64,000 nucleotides of DNA. Origin: Lucifuga dentata (taxonomy: Eukaryota; Chordata; Actinopteri; Ophidiiformes; Bythitidae). This document shows, piece after piece, positions 57,365 through 58,966 of this stretch. A model generated the notes under the pieces. That model was not told the origin of the DNA. It ran no database searches and worked only from the letters and a program-made list of their open reading frames with translations. Where the stretch lies: contig VXCM01001572.1 in the NCBI GenBank assembly GCA_014773175.1, forward strand, positions 1 through 64,000. The letters are read 5' to 3'. Made by a program: the position numbers and the translations under genes. Numbering within the stretch: the first letter of the stretch is position 1; every line of letters starts with the position of its first letter.

Positions 57365-58944
57365 ATGGCAGATATGAAGGTTTAAAAGAAGAACTGAAGT
57401 GGCAGAGAAAGACTGAGAAAAGATTAGAAACACTCATTCAAACATACCATATTCAAATATTCTTCAGTGTGTTAGTCCATACTACATAAATTTAAAATGT
57501 ATGATTCACTCAAAAACAAAAATTTTCATTTTCAACTGGATTTATTTAAGTCACATCTAAGTAAAAACTGCAGTGTATCTAAGTAAAAACTTTGTTTGGT
57601 TTAACTTAAAAAAATTAGGTAACATTTTTCTAATCATTTTTTAAAGTTGGGTGAACTACTATTTTTGAGTCAGACAAACTCAATAGTATACAGTATATTT
57701 GACTTTAAGACGTCAAATATACGTGGAAACAGCCAAGAAATTGAGTTGAGCAAACTTGACAGTCGTCAACATGTGATCTACATTAAACTTGATTAAAATT
57801 TTAAAAAAGAAACACTATAAAATTCAGTTCCATGAACTCATACATTGTTTATTTTTTTAAATTTTGACAAACTCTTGTTTTGTGTGTTTGAGTTTGCTCA
57901 AAAAGAATGAGATCAAAAATCAAAAATCATGTAAATAAAGTTTACATTGATGTATTTAACATGATTGTTTGTTGGCGTGTTTATATTTGTGGAGTAATAC
58001 ACCAGAATACAGATAAAGATTTATAAAACTGGTGAAAATGCTGATGTAGCACGTCTGTACTTCCTGTAACGGAGCTTAACGGTTAGAGAAGCTTGTAACC
58101 GAACGATCGCCAGTTCAATCTTTGGATTGGCAGGAGAAATCAGGGTTGGGAAAGCGAACGAGTTTGACTCAAATACACAAAACATGAGTTCAACAAAATT
58201 TAAAAAAATAATAATTGTATGAATTCATGGAACTCAATTTTGTGGTGTTGTTTCTTCCTTAAATTTTAATCAAGTTTAATGTAGGTCATGTTGGTGACTA
58301 TCAAGTTTGCTCAACTCAATTTCTTGACTGTTTCCACATCCGCTGCACTTAATTTTACGTCTTAAAGTTAAATATATATTATTGAGTTTGTCCTACCCAA
58401 AAATACCAATAGTTCACCCAACTTTAAAAAATAATTGGAAAATGCTGACTCATTTTCTTAAGTAGGATTTTTTACAGTGTACCTGCGCTTTCAAATGTGC
58501 TTACAACAAGAATGTGTGTATGCTTAATTTATACACAAAGACAAGAAGCATGTGTGTATTCTCTCATTCTGGTTCCCATGTTCACCAGAGCTGCAAAATC
58601 GGCTATGGAAAGCGTTTCAGAGGGCCCTGACGTTTGGAGAGCAGGCTTTATAAAGCCTGACTTCCCCGGGGATCAAACCCTGAGGCTTGGGTTTCACCTG
58701 CGACAGAGACACAAGGCTTGCCAGTCAACGTGTAGACAGAAGGAGAGGGAGGATGGAGAGAGGAAAGGGCTGCGAGGAAGGGAGGAATGGAGCGCTGCAG
58801 AGGAGCATTCTGAGTTCAACCAACCACACCCAAAATACCCAAACAGCCCCTCTGCTGGACCACCAACACATCAGACGCATGCAGACTGCAGCAACGCATG
58901 TAAGCACTTACATATAAGGGCACCGGCCTCCTGCTCAGCTCCAT
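10671..58944 (-). CDS. arhgef28: arhgef28 (p190RhoGEF/RGNEF), Rho guanine-nucleotide exchange factor, 35 coding exons
   Basis: Joined minus-strand coding segments, 5' to 3': 58944-58912, 50283-50133, 50053-49679, 44419-44230, 41824-41635, 40357-40288, 37668-37622, 37503-37422, 34257-34172, 34069-33810, 33182-33005, 32881-32770, 31009-30923, 28942-28900, 27761-27660, 26831-26708, 26245-26110, 25976-25921, 25822-25771, 25621-25483, 25390-25275, 25079-24939, 23990-23740, 23658-23533, 23361-23244, 23060-22806, 22705-22629, 22538-22360, 22252-22161, 22075-21890, 21154-20919, 19899-19852, 19142-18624, 15965-15680, 10846-10671. All introns are GT-AG and all phases agree, giving 1772 residues. Seen domains: C1 zinc finger about 724-772, DH about 917-1115, PH about 1147-1256, coiled coil about 1487-1595. 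The family exchanges GDP for GTP on RhoA at the membrane, cytoskeleton and adhesions. The start exon (MELS...LY), DH sequence and terminal ENIVYL resemble mammalian ARHGEF28 rather than AKAP13, ARHGEF2 or ARHGEF18. Identity is from remembered homologues, not a search. Confidence 0.95.
11375..11928. mobile_element. TTAA MITE, older subfamily
   Basis: TTAA at 11371-11374 and 11929-11932. Starts AGGATAATTCTGG, ends AATCGGTCCT. Family landmarks GAATATAGTCCCTGG and CATTTTGAAAGATTAGG are present. Diverged from the young subfamily. Confidence 0.85.
14438..15098. mobile_element. TTAA MITE, young subfamily
   Basis: TTAA at 14434-14437 and 15099-15102; ends AGGACTATACC and GGTATGGTCCT. Carries two assembly Ns (14628, 14909), each flanked by a direct repeat, so the real length is about 540 bp. 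Confidence 0.9.
15680..15965 (-). CDS. arhgef28: arhgef28 exon 35, residues 1620-1715
   Basis: Acceptor TTTGTTCCCTCAG and donor GTAAGA. Reads [20 protein letters not shown], then a histidine/asparagine-rich piece ([13 protein letters not shown]). The VFVNEA motif corresponds to FFINEAL in the human protein. Otherwise low conservation. Confidence 0.92.
18018..18246 (+). repeat. Purine-rich GGAA/GAAA tract
   Basis: About 230 bp that is overwhelmingly A and G on the plus strand (AAGGAAGGAAGAAA-type). Simple-sequence degeneration; the reverse frame gives serine/phenylalanine/leucine-rich nonsense proteins. Confidence 0.85.
18288..18551. mobile_element. TTAA MITE, internally deleted copy
   Basis: TTAA at 18284-18287 and 18552-18555. 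Only 264 bp: the left third joins directly to the right end (ACTATAAATATACTAAAATATGG). Shows that both ends survive loss of the middle. Confidence 0.85.
18624..19142 (-). CDS. arhgef28: arhgef28 exon 34, coiled coil, residues 1447-1619
   Basis: Acceptor TTTTGGTCCTAG and donor GTAGGG. The largest exon (519 nt). After [17 protein letters not shown] it forms a long heptad-rich, charged coiled coil from about residue 1487 ([11 protein letters not shown]) to 1595 ([20 protein letters not shown]), then [12 protein letters not shown] as in mammals. Probably mediates oligomerisation or scaffold binding. A long plus-strand frame opposite it is only a shadow. Confidence 0.97.
19852..19899 (-). CDS. arhgef28: arhgef28 exon 33, residues 1431-1446
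   Basis: Acceptor GTCCACTAACAG and donor GTGAGC. Forty-eight nucleotides, phase 0 at both ends, [16 protein letters not shown]. Almost the same as the human IIQAIQNLTRLLYSLQ helix. Frame-neutral, so it could be skipped without a shift. Confidence 0.93.
20005..20281. mobile_element. TTAA MITE, left-truncated copy
   Basis: Right half only, beginning near TCCACCAGAGAATATAGTCCC and ending AGAATGGTCCT with TTAA at 20282-20285. Lies in intron 32. Confidence 0.8.
20419..20437 (-). promoter_or_regulatory. CTCF-like motif
   Basis: Minus strand reads CCTCCAGGGGGCGCCA, close to the CTCF core CCASYAGRGGGCGC. Intronic. Single-motif evidence only. Confidence 0.4.
20919..21154 (-). CDS. arhgef28: arhgef28 exon 32, residues 1352-1430
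   Basis: Acceptor TTTCTTTTCCAG and donor GTAAAT. Serine/threonine-rich and poorly conserved: [38 protein letters not shown], ending NGIKLK. In the mammalian protein the region C-terminal to PH binds FAK; whether this exon does is unknown. Confidence 0.9.
21890..22075 (-). CDS. arhgef28: arhgef28 exon 31, residues 1290-1352
   Basis: Acceptor GATGTGTACCAG and donor GTGAGA. Reads [40 protein letters not shown], then [11 protein letters not shown]. Strongly matches the QDQQIC..LEEKL..YAEL.ELSG and LLAAAL blocks of p190RhoGEF. Confidence 0.96.
22161..22252 (-). CDS. arhgef28: arhgef28 exon 30, residues 1259-1290
   Basis: Acceptor CTCTGCTCAG (a second AG 12 nt on would break the frame) and donor GTAAAG. 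Reads [20 protein letters not shown] then [11 protein letters not shown]. Acidic run followed by a helix, as in the mammalian SESDEDKRKAEAR segment. Confidence 0.93.
22337..22359 (+). repeat. (CA)n microsatellite at the exon 29 donor
   Basis: On the minus strand the PH-domain exon ends ...GTCGAGAG and the intron begins GTGTGTGTG for about 23 nt, so the splice donor is the first dinucleotide of the microsatellite. Confidence 0.9.
22360..22538 (-). CDS. arhgef28: arhgef28 exon 29, PH domain C-terminal half, residues 1200-1259
   Basis: Acceptor CTTGTGCTTCAG. Reads [20 protein letters not shown], then [28 protein letters not shown] and the closing helix MRLIREAVE. The donor is the first GT of a (GT)n microsatellite, an unusual arrangement. 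Leaves two bases (AG) for exon 30. Confidence 0.97.
22629..22705 (-). CDS. arhgef28: arhgef28 exon 28, PH domain core, residues 1174-1199
   Basis: Acceptor TTCTTCACACAG and donor GTACGC. Reads [20 protein letters not shown] then FTFATV. The [12 protein letters not shown] motif is diagnostic of the Lbc subfamily PH domain. Ends in phase 0. Confidence 0.97.
22806..23060 (-). CDS. arhgef28: arhgef28 exon 27, end of DH and start of PH, residues 1089-1174
   Basis: Acceptor CTTCATCCCTCAG and donor GTCAGA. Contains [20 protein letters not shown] (last DH helix), [19 protein letters not shown] (DH-PH linker) and [12 protein letters not shown] (first PH strands). In Lbc-type GEFs this linker and the PH domain help bind activated Rho. 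Confidence 0.97.
23216..23234 (+). promoter_or_regulatory. CTCF-like motif
   Basis: TGCCAGCAGAGGGCAGTAG fits the CTCF core CCASYAGRGGGCAG. It sits in intron 26 just beyond the donor of exon 26. Confidence 0.4.
23244..23361 (-). CDS. arhgef28: arhgef28 exon 26, DH conserved region 3, residues 1050-1089
   Basis: Acceptor ACTTTTTCAAG and donor GTCAGC. Acceptors slightly downstream would begin with a stop codon, so this one is required. Reads [19 protein letters not shown] and [15 protein letters not shown], the DH helix that forms most of the Rho-binding surface. Confidence 0.96.
23414..23573. repeat. arhgef28: 80-bp tandem duplication across the exon 25 donor
   Basis: 23414-23493 and 23494-23573 are about 85-90% alike (GTTCATTTCAAGCTAT; GTTCTGAAATCTCTTGTTATG). 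The second unit contains the true 3' end of exon 25 and its donor; the first is an intronic copy. In the copy the 30 nt at 23484-23455 (minus) have AG before and GT after and would read [10 protein letters not shown] in frame. Confidence 0.85.
23533..23658 (-). CDS. arhgef28: arhgef28 exon 25, DH domain middle, residues 1008-1049
   Basis: Acceptor GTTTGTCTTCAG and donor GTAGAC. Reads [20 protein letters not shown], then [20 protein letters not shown]. Matches the FSEENA.KMK..YGEFC.HH helix of p190RhoGEF. Phase 0 at both ends. Its 3' edge has been copied into the next intron (23414-23493). Confidence 0.97.
23740..23990 (-). CDS. arhgef28: arhgef28 exon 24, DH domain N-terminal half, residues 924-1007
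   Basis: Acceptor TTCATGTTTCAG and donor GTGAGC. Reads [20 protein letters not shown], then [26 protein letters not shown] and [24 protein letters not shown] is conserved region 1 of DH and contains the glutamate used in Rho contact. Ends in phase 0. Confidence 0.98.
24094..24917. mobile_element. PIF/Harbinger-like MITE (3-bp TAA duplication)
   Basis: Ends AGCTGGATTTAC and GTAAATCCAGCC, flanked by TAA at 24091-24093 and 24918-24920. Internal phrases CCGAT and GATACG recur in opposite orientation (CCGATACGTGTCATG). No transposase frame. N at 24444 sits between two copies of the same ~60 bp. Located in intron 23 directly before exon 23. Family assignment is inferred from the 3-bp duplication. 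Confidence 0.6.
24939..25079 (-). CDS. arhgef28: arhgef28 exon 23, entry to the DH domain, residues 877-924
   Basis: Acceptor TCTTTTTACAG and donor GTGAGA. Contains [20 protein letters not shown] and [12 protein letters not shown], the conserved lead-in and first helix of the DH domain in the Lbc-type RhoGEF subfamily. The catalytic unit starts near residue 917. Confidence 0.97.
25275..25390 (-). CDS. arhgef28: arhgef28 exon 22, residues 838-877
   Basis: Acceptor GGTGTTGCAG and donor GTATGT. Reads [20 protein letters not shown] through [11 protein letters not shown] serine/glutamate-rich linker directly before the DH domain. Confidence 0.9.
25483..25621 (-). CDS. arhgef28: arhgef28 exon 21, residues 792-838
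   Basis: Acceptor CTTCTCCTAG and donor GTCTGA. Reads [20 protein letters not shown] through GTFPRASD. Variable linker between C1 and DH, proline/serine/threonine rich. Confidence 0.9.
25771..25822 (-). CDS. arhgef28: arhgef28 exon 20, residues 775-792
   Basis: Acceptor AGAAACTTCAG and donor GTGAGT. Reads [17 protein letters not shown], the short basic tail after the C1 finger, comparable to the human EKYNKNKPQT segment. Confidence 0.9.
25921..25976 (-). CDS. arhgef28: arhgef28 exon 19, second half of C1 zinc finger, residues 756-774
   Basis: Acceptor TTCTTTCCCAG and donor GTGAGT. Reads [19 protein letters not shown] and supplies the remaining ligands C757, H762, C765 and C772. All eight zinc ligands of the domain are therefore intact. 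Ends in phase 0. Confidence 0.95.
26110..26245 (-). CDS. arhgef28: arhgef28 exon 18, first half of C1 zinc finger, residues 711-756
   Basis: Acceptor GGTTTTCTAAG and donor GTAAGT. After a lysine-rich lead ([12 protein letters not shown]) the C1 finger starts at NGHRF. The zinc ligands H726, C739, C742 and C754 are present with the family spacing. C1 fingers of this atypical kind usually bind membranes or proteins rather than phorbol esters. Confidence 0.95.
26708..26831 (-). CDS. arhgef28: arhgef28 exon 17, residues 669-710
   Basis: Acceptor AGAATTGAAG preceded by TTCTGCAG; donor GTGAGC. Reads [20 protein letters not shown], then [20 protein letters not shown]. Very close to the mammalian DKYIIP..SESEKYKV.RTFSFL block that precedes the C1 finger. 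Ends in phase 0. Confidence 0.95.
27070..27439. mobile_element. Palindromic insertion with 16-bp target duplication
   Basis: Flanked by identical TGTTAGACAGGTGATT at 27054-27069 and 27440-27455. The insert is an inverted repeat: arms of about 100 bp (GGATTCAAGTTTTTAACTC and complement; CCATCCATCCAAACGGCTTC and complement) around (TCTGACTGACGA)-type repeats and a T-run with an N at 27284. A long exact duplication suggests target-primed retrotransposition. Confidence 0.75.
27660..27761 (-). CDS. arhgef28: arhgef28 exon 16, probable cassette exon, residues 635-669
   Basis: Acceptor TGTTTTCTGCAG and donor GTATGT. It is 102 nt, enters and leaves in the same phase, and encodes [20 protein letters not shown] then [14 protein letters not shown] nearby second GT (GTGAGG) would give an immediate stop in exon 17, so GTATGT must be the donor. 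Skipping it joins ...NEKR to IEEEELDKY, which resembles the usual mammalian order. Confidence 0.88.
27940..28410. mobile_element. Tc1/mariner-like MITE
   Basis: Ends CAGCGCTGGCCAAAAGTACT and AGTATTGCACC complement-type (right strand CTTTTGGCCAGCATTG), bounded by TA dinucleotides at 27938-27939 and 28411-28412. Inner inverted blocks TTTTTGTGTAAACTTT and CACTCCAAACAC. No transposase. Lies in intron 15. Confidence 0.8.
28900..28942 (-). CDS. arhgef28: arhgef28 exon 15, residues 621-635
   Basis: Acceptor TTTTTTACAG and donor GTATTT. Short exon reading [14 protein letters not shown] plus a split codon. It matches the human EQKAYSLSEPPREN segment. The acceptor abuts an A-run with an assembly N (28961). 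Confidence 0.9.
29574..30675. mobile_element. Non-autonomous hAT element
   Basis: Begins CAGGGTGTCAAACTG and ends CAGTTTGACATATGTG, the usual hAT termini. Near-perfect 8-bp duplication CAGTAAAG (29566-29573) versus CAGCAAAG (30676-30683). Inner ends read GGCCAAACAGGG and GGGCTGGATGTGGCCC. No transposase frame. In intron 14. Confidence 0.85.
30838..30867 (+). repeat. (CA)n microsatellite
   Basis: Perfect CA run in intron 14, about 55 nt beyond the exon 14 donor. Confidence 0.95.
30923..31009 (-). CDS. arhgef28: arhgef28 exon 14, residues 592-621
   Basis: Acceptor CTGTCCTGTAG. Reads [20 protein letters not shown] and then KSLSLLHPG. Two overlapping donors, GTAGTA after 30926 and the stronger GTAAGT after 30923, differ by exactly one codon, so either keeps the frame; the stronger is used here. 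Confidence 0.82.
31943..32472. mobile_element. TTAA MITE, young subfamily, complete
   Basis: Cleanest complete copy, 530 bp, with no N. TTAA at 31939-31942 and 32473-32476; ends AGGACCATACCACCCATTTT and the complementary right end GATGGTATGGTCCT. The terminal repeats extend about 50 bp (to CCTAATATATTCAATTTTC). Confidence 0.93.
32770..32881 (-). CDS. arhgef28: arhgef28 exon 13, residues 555-592
   Basis: Acceptor TTTTGTTTAG and donor GTCAGT. Contains [18 protein letters not shown], which closely matches the RSYSCSSPKISL block of mammalian p190RhoGEF. The RSYS..SP pattern suits a 14-3-3 or basophilic kinase site, which is inference. Confidence 0.92.
33005..33182 (-). CDS. arhgef28: arhgef28 exon 12, residues 495-554
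   Basis: Acceptor CTCTTGTCCCAG and donor GTAAAG. Reads [20 protein letters not shown] and onward to [12 protein letters not shown] candidate phosphorylated linker rich in SP and TP pairs. Ends in phase 0. Confidence 0.88.
33548..33650 (+). repeat. AAAAT/AAATT simple repeat
   Basis: ATAAAATAAAAT- and TTAAATTAAATT-type A/T tract in intron 12's upstream flank (intron 11 side), following a phrase TTTATTTGTCACGTGCAG that recurs in fish repeats. Confidence 0.75.
33810..34069 (-). CDS. arhgef28: arhgef28 exon 11, residues 409-495
   Basis: Acceptor TTTTTACCGCAG and donor GTATTA. The first codon is an in-frame ATG ([12 protein letters not shown]), but this is internal methionine, not the start, because an acceptor directly precedes it and upstream exons keep the frame. 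Proline/serine-rich with TPPPSADD and PLSPADQ. Confidence 0.88.
34172..34257 (-). CDS. arhgef28: arhgef28 exon 10, residues 380-408
   Basis: Acceptor GTTTTTTACAG and donor GTTGGA (non-optimal but GT). Reads [20 protein letters not shown] and then [10 protein letters not shown] serine-rich linker that joins exons 9 and 11 in frame. Confidence 0.82.
35417..36456. mobile_element. TTAA MITE, older subfamily, interrupted by a second copy
   Basis: TTAA at 35413-35416 and 36457-36460. Left part 35417-35565 ends GGTGATACACCCACC; the right part resumes AATTCAATGTTTTGC at 36220. The gap is filled by the element at 35570-36215 and its TTAA duplication. Confidence 0.9.
35570..36215. mobile_element. TTAA MITE, young subfamily, nested insertion
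   Basis: Starts AGGACCATACCACCC and ends GGGTGGTATGGTCCT, with TTAA at 35566-35569 and 36216-36219. Comparison with uninterrupted relatives (CCACCTTAAAATTCAATG at 47060) shows that exactly TTAA was duplicated on insertion. An N at 35895 sits between two identical 66-bp segments. Confidence 0.93.
37301..37361 (+). repeat. (AGAT)15 microsatellite
   Basis: Perfect tetranucleotide run within intron 9, about 60 nt from exon 9. Confidence 0.97.
37374..37417 (+). repeat. (AGAAG)n microsatellite abutting exon 9 donor
   Basis: GAAGAGAAGAGAAG-type repeat that ends 5 nt before the exon 9 edge at 37422. On the transcript strand it is a CTTCT/TCTTC-rich run starting at about donor +6. Confidence 0.93.
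37422..37503 (-). CDS. arhgef28: arhgef28 exon 9, acidic exon, residues 353-380
   Basis: The acceptor is TTTTTTTTGAAG and the donor GTAATT. Encodes [20 protein letters not shown] and then EFPLSPA, with 13 consecutive acidic residues made of GAT/GAC and GAG/GAA repeats. Microsatellites start within 6 nt of its donor, so both the coding and the intronic side are repeat-prone. Confidence 0.82.
37570..37602 (+). repeat. (AC)n microsatellite
   Basis: Perfect AC run in intron 8, about 20 nt from the donor of exon 8. Confidence 0.97.
37622..37668 (-). CDS. arhgef28: arhgef28 exon 8, residues 337-352
   Basis: Acceptor TTTTCCTCAG and donor GTGAGT. Sixteen codons, [16 protein letters not shown]. The donor lies about 20 nt from a long (AC)n run. 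Supported by splice sites and frame. Confidence 0.78.
37669..40287 (-). other. arhgef28: arhgef28 intron 7
   Basis: Mostly unique-looking sequence plus a small foldback element at 39889-40129. No other exon could be placed. Confidence 0.75.
39889..40129. mobile_element. Small foldback MITE, CACTGTAAAATG ends
   Basis: Ends CACTGTAAAATG and CATTTTACAGTG between TA dinucleotides (39887-39888, 40130-40131). Arms also match further in (CCTTGAAAAAGGTAAGTAAA and its complement TTTATTTACCTTTTTCAAGG). An A-run with an N at 39940 interrupts the left arm. Confidence 0.8.
40288..40357 (-). CDS. arhgef28: arhgef28 exon 7, residues 314-337
   Basis: Acceptor CTCTGTTGCAG and donor GTAAGC. Encodes [20 protein letters not shown] and then SDS. 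Supported by splice sites and by frame continuity only; little similarity is recalled for this linker. Confidence 0.8.
41635..41824 (-). CDS. arhgef28: arhgef28 exon 6, residues 250-313
   Basis: Acceptor CTCCTCATCAG and donor GTGAGA. Reads [19 protein letters not shown] through [10 protein letters not shown] in the only frame that joins exons 5 and 7. Weakly conserved linker with a predicted helical end ([13 protein letters not shown]). Ends in phase 0. Confidence 0.9.
41875..42428. mobile_element. hAT-like element (GTTCCCCAACTAG family), short copy
   Basis: Left end GGGTTCCCCAACTAGGGC, right end GGTTGGGAGTCCCTG. Shares the body TTAGATTCTCCCAAACAAAA and GAGGGCCTGATAGATAGGAC with the 60153-61014 copy. 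C-run with N at 41945, and a second N at 42224 between two copies of a ~60-bp segment. Target duplication not clear here. Confidence 0.8.
43032..43716. mobile_element. TTAA MITE, young subfamily, right end damaged
   Basis: TTAA at 43028-43031; starts AGGACCATACCACCC. The right end reads GCGCCGGTGGACCTGTCA, so the last bases and the second TTAA are altered. Two Ns (43228, 43429) each lie between short direct repeats. Confidence 0.85.
44230..44419 (-). CDS. arhgef28: arhgef28 exon 5, ankyrin-like segment, residues 187-250
   Basis: Acceptor TCTTTCTCTCCAG and donor GTAAGG. The translation has the ankyrin signature: [20 protein letters not shown], then [18 protein letters not shown]. This is the best conserved part of the N-terminal half. 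In the family it lies between the N-terminal domain and the long linker and probably serves protein contacts. Carries one base in and two out. Confidence 0.95.
45489..46271. mobile_element. hAT-like MITE with GTTTAAAAAC modules, copy 1
   Basis: Ends ACGACGGCGTATTAGGGCCA and (complement of right) ACGACAGTGTATTAGTGCCA. Flanking 8-mers TCATATTT (45481-45488) and GCATATTT (46272-46279) match at 7 of 8. Interior holds several CGCGTTTAAAAAC-type and GTATAATTTAATAAGG repeats. No transposase. Confidence 0.85.
46949..47447. mobile_element. TTAA MITE, older subfamily
   Basis: Left end AAGAAACATACCAGTGATTT is mutated; right end CCCATACGGTCCT with TTAA at 47448-47451. Internal order is opposite to the other old copies, including CCACCTTAAAATTCAATG, the empty-site counterpart of the nested copy. 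Confidence 0.82.
48707..49022 (+). repeat. Compound microsatellite (CATA/ATCT/TA/TG/GATA)
   Basis: Successive runs of CATA (about 48711-48742), ATCT (48803-48834), TA, GT (48916-48940), GATA (48980-49004) and CATA. Long and likely highly variable. Confidence 0.95.
49679..50053 (-). CDS. arhgef28: arhgef28 exon 4, residues 62-186
   Basis: Acceptor CTTCCACAG and donor GTAACT. The sequence runs [10 protein letters not shown] to [12 protein letters not shown]. The ending resembles the human LELPLEW region, which directly precedes the ankyrin-like segment. It holds an acidic stretch (DDDGDEDDE, then DGDEEEE) that looks fish-specific or fast-evolving. An 83-nt intron separates it from exon 3 except for 79 nt of intron sequence (50054-50132). 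Confidence 0.93.
50133..50283 (-). CDS. arhgef28: arhgef28 exon 3, residues 12-62
   Basis: Acceptor GTCATCACAG and donor GTACGT. It starts [10 protein letters not shown] and contains [12 protein letters not shown] and THVTVAKR. The EDAEFY block is a landmark of the N-terminal domain of p190RhoGEF. Enters in phase 0 and leaves one base (G) for exon 4. Confidence 0.93.
51598..52219. mobile_element. TTAA MITE, young subfamily, opposite orientation
   Basis: TTAA at 51594-51597 and 52220-52223; ends AGGACCATACCAGCC and GGCCGGTATGGTCCT. The interior reads in reverse relative to the other young copies. N at 51971 lies between two identical ~65-bp pieces. Confidence 0.9.
53317..54004. mobile_element. 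hAT-like MITE with GTTTAAAAAC modules, copy 2
   Basis: Flanked by perfect AGAAAAGT at 53309-53316 and 54005-54012. Left end GCGGTGGCATATTAGGGCC, right complement ACGACAGCGTATTGGGGTCA. Same internal order as copy 1 but shorter. Confidence 0.9.
55639..56226. mobile_element. TTAA MITE, young subfamily
   Basis: Starts AGGACCATACCACCC after a mutated TAAA, ends GGATGGTATGGTCCT with TTAA at 56227-56230. Complete body without Ns, 588 bp. Confidence 0.9.
56693..56728 (+). repeat. (CA)n microsatellite
   Basis: Perfect run in intron 2. Confidence 0.97.
57266..57354 (+). repeat. Compound (AC)n-(GA)n microsatellite
   Basis: AC run 57266-57308 followed by GA run 57312-57354 with an N at 57317, probably an assembly break inside the repeat. 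Confidence 0.95.
57560..58479. mobile_element. Long foldback element with tRNA-like loop
   Basis: Arms of about 270 bp are reverse complements at roughly 85%: GAAATTGAGTTGAGCAAACT (left) against AGTTTGCTCAACTCAATTTC (right), and CATTAAACTTGATTAAAATT against its complement. The right end is ...TTTTTTACAGTG followed by TA; the left end is degraded. The loop holds a tRNA-like segment at 58073-58122. Confidence 0.8.
58073..58122 (+). other. tRNA-like pol III box pair in the foldback loop
   Basis: GAGCTTAACGGTTAGAGAAG resembles an A box and GCCAGTTCAATC a B box, separated as in a tRNA gene, with TTGTAACCGAACGATC between. The acceptor arm does not pair convincingly, so not a tRNA gene. Confidence 0.5.
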
Positions 58945-58966
58945 TTCCCTCCAGTCCCACAGATGC
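58912..58966 (-). CDS. arhgef28: arhgef28 exon 2: start codon, residues 1-11
   Basis: Acceptor TTCTCCTCAG precedes 58966, ATG is at 58944-58942 in good context (purine at -3, G at +4), and donor GTAAGT follows 58912. The 11 codons read [11 protein letters not shown]. The mammalian protein also begins MELS and ends this exon with LY before a GQ. The exon is invisible to ORF finding because it is so short. Phase 0 at its end. Confidence 0.9.

Larger units (their letters stand above)
50284..58911 (-). other. arhgef28: arhgef28 intron 2
   Basis: The largest intron (8.6 kb), separating the 11-codon start exon from the rest. Contains two TTAA MITEs, a hAT-like MITE, a long foldback element and three microsatellites. 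Other unique sequence, for example 50300-51590, 52230-53300 and 54020-55630, shows nothing I can name. Confidence 0.8.
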
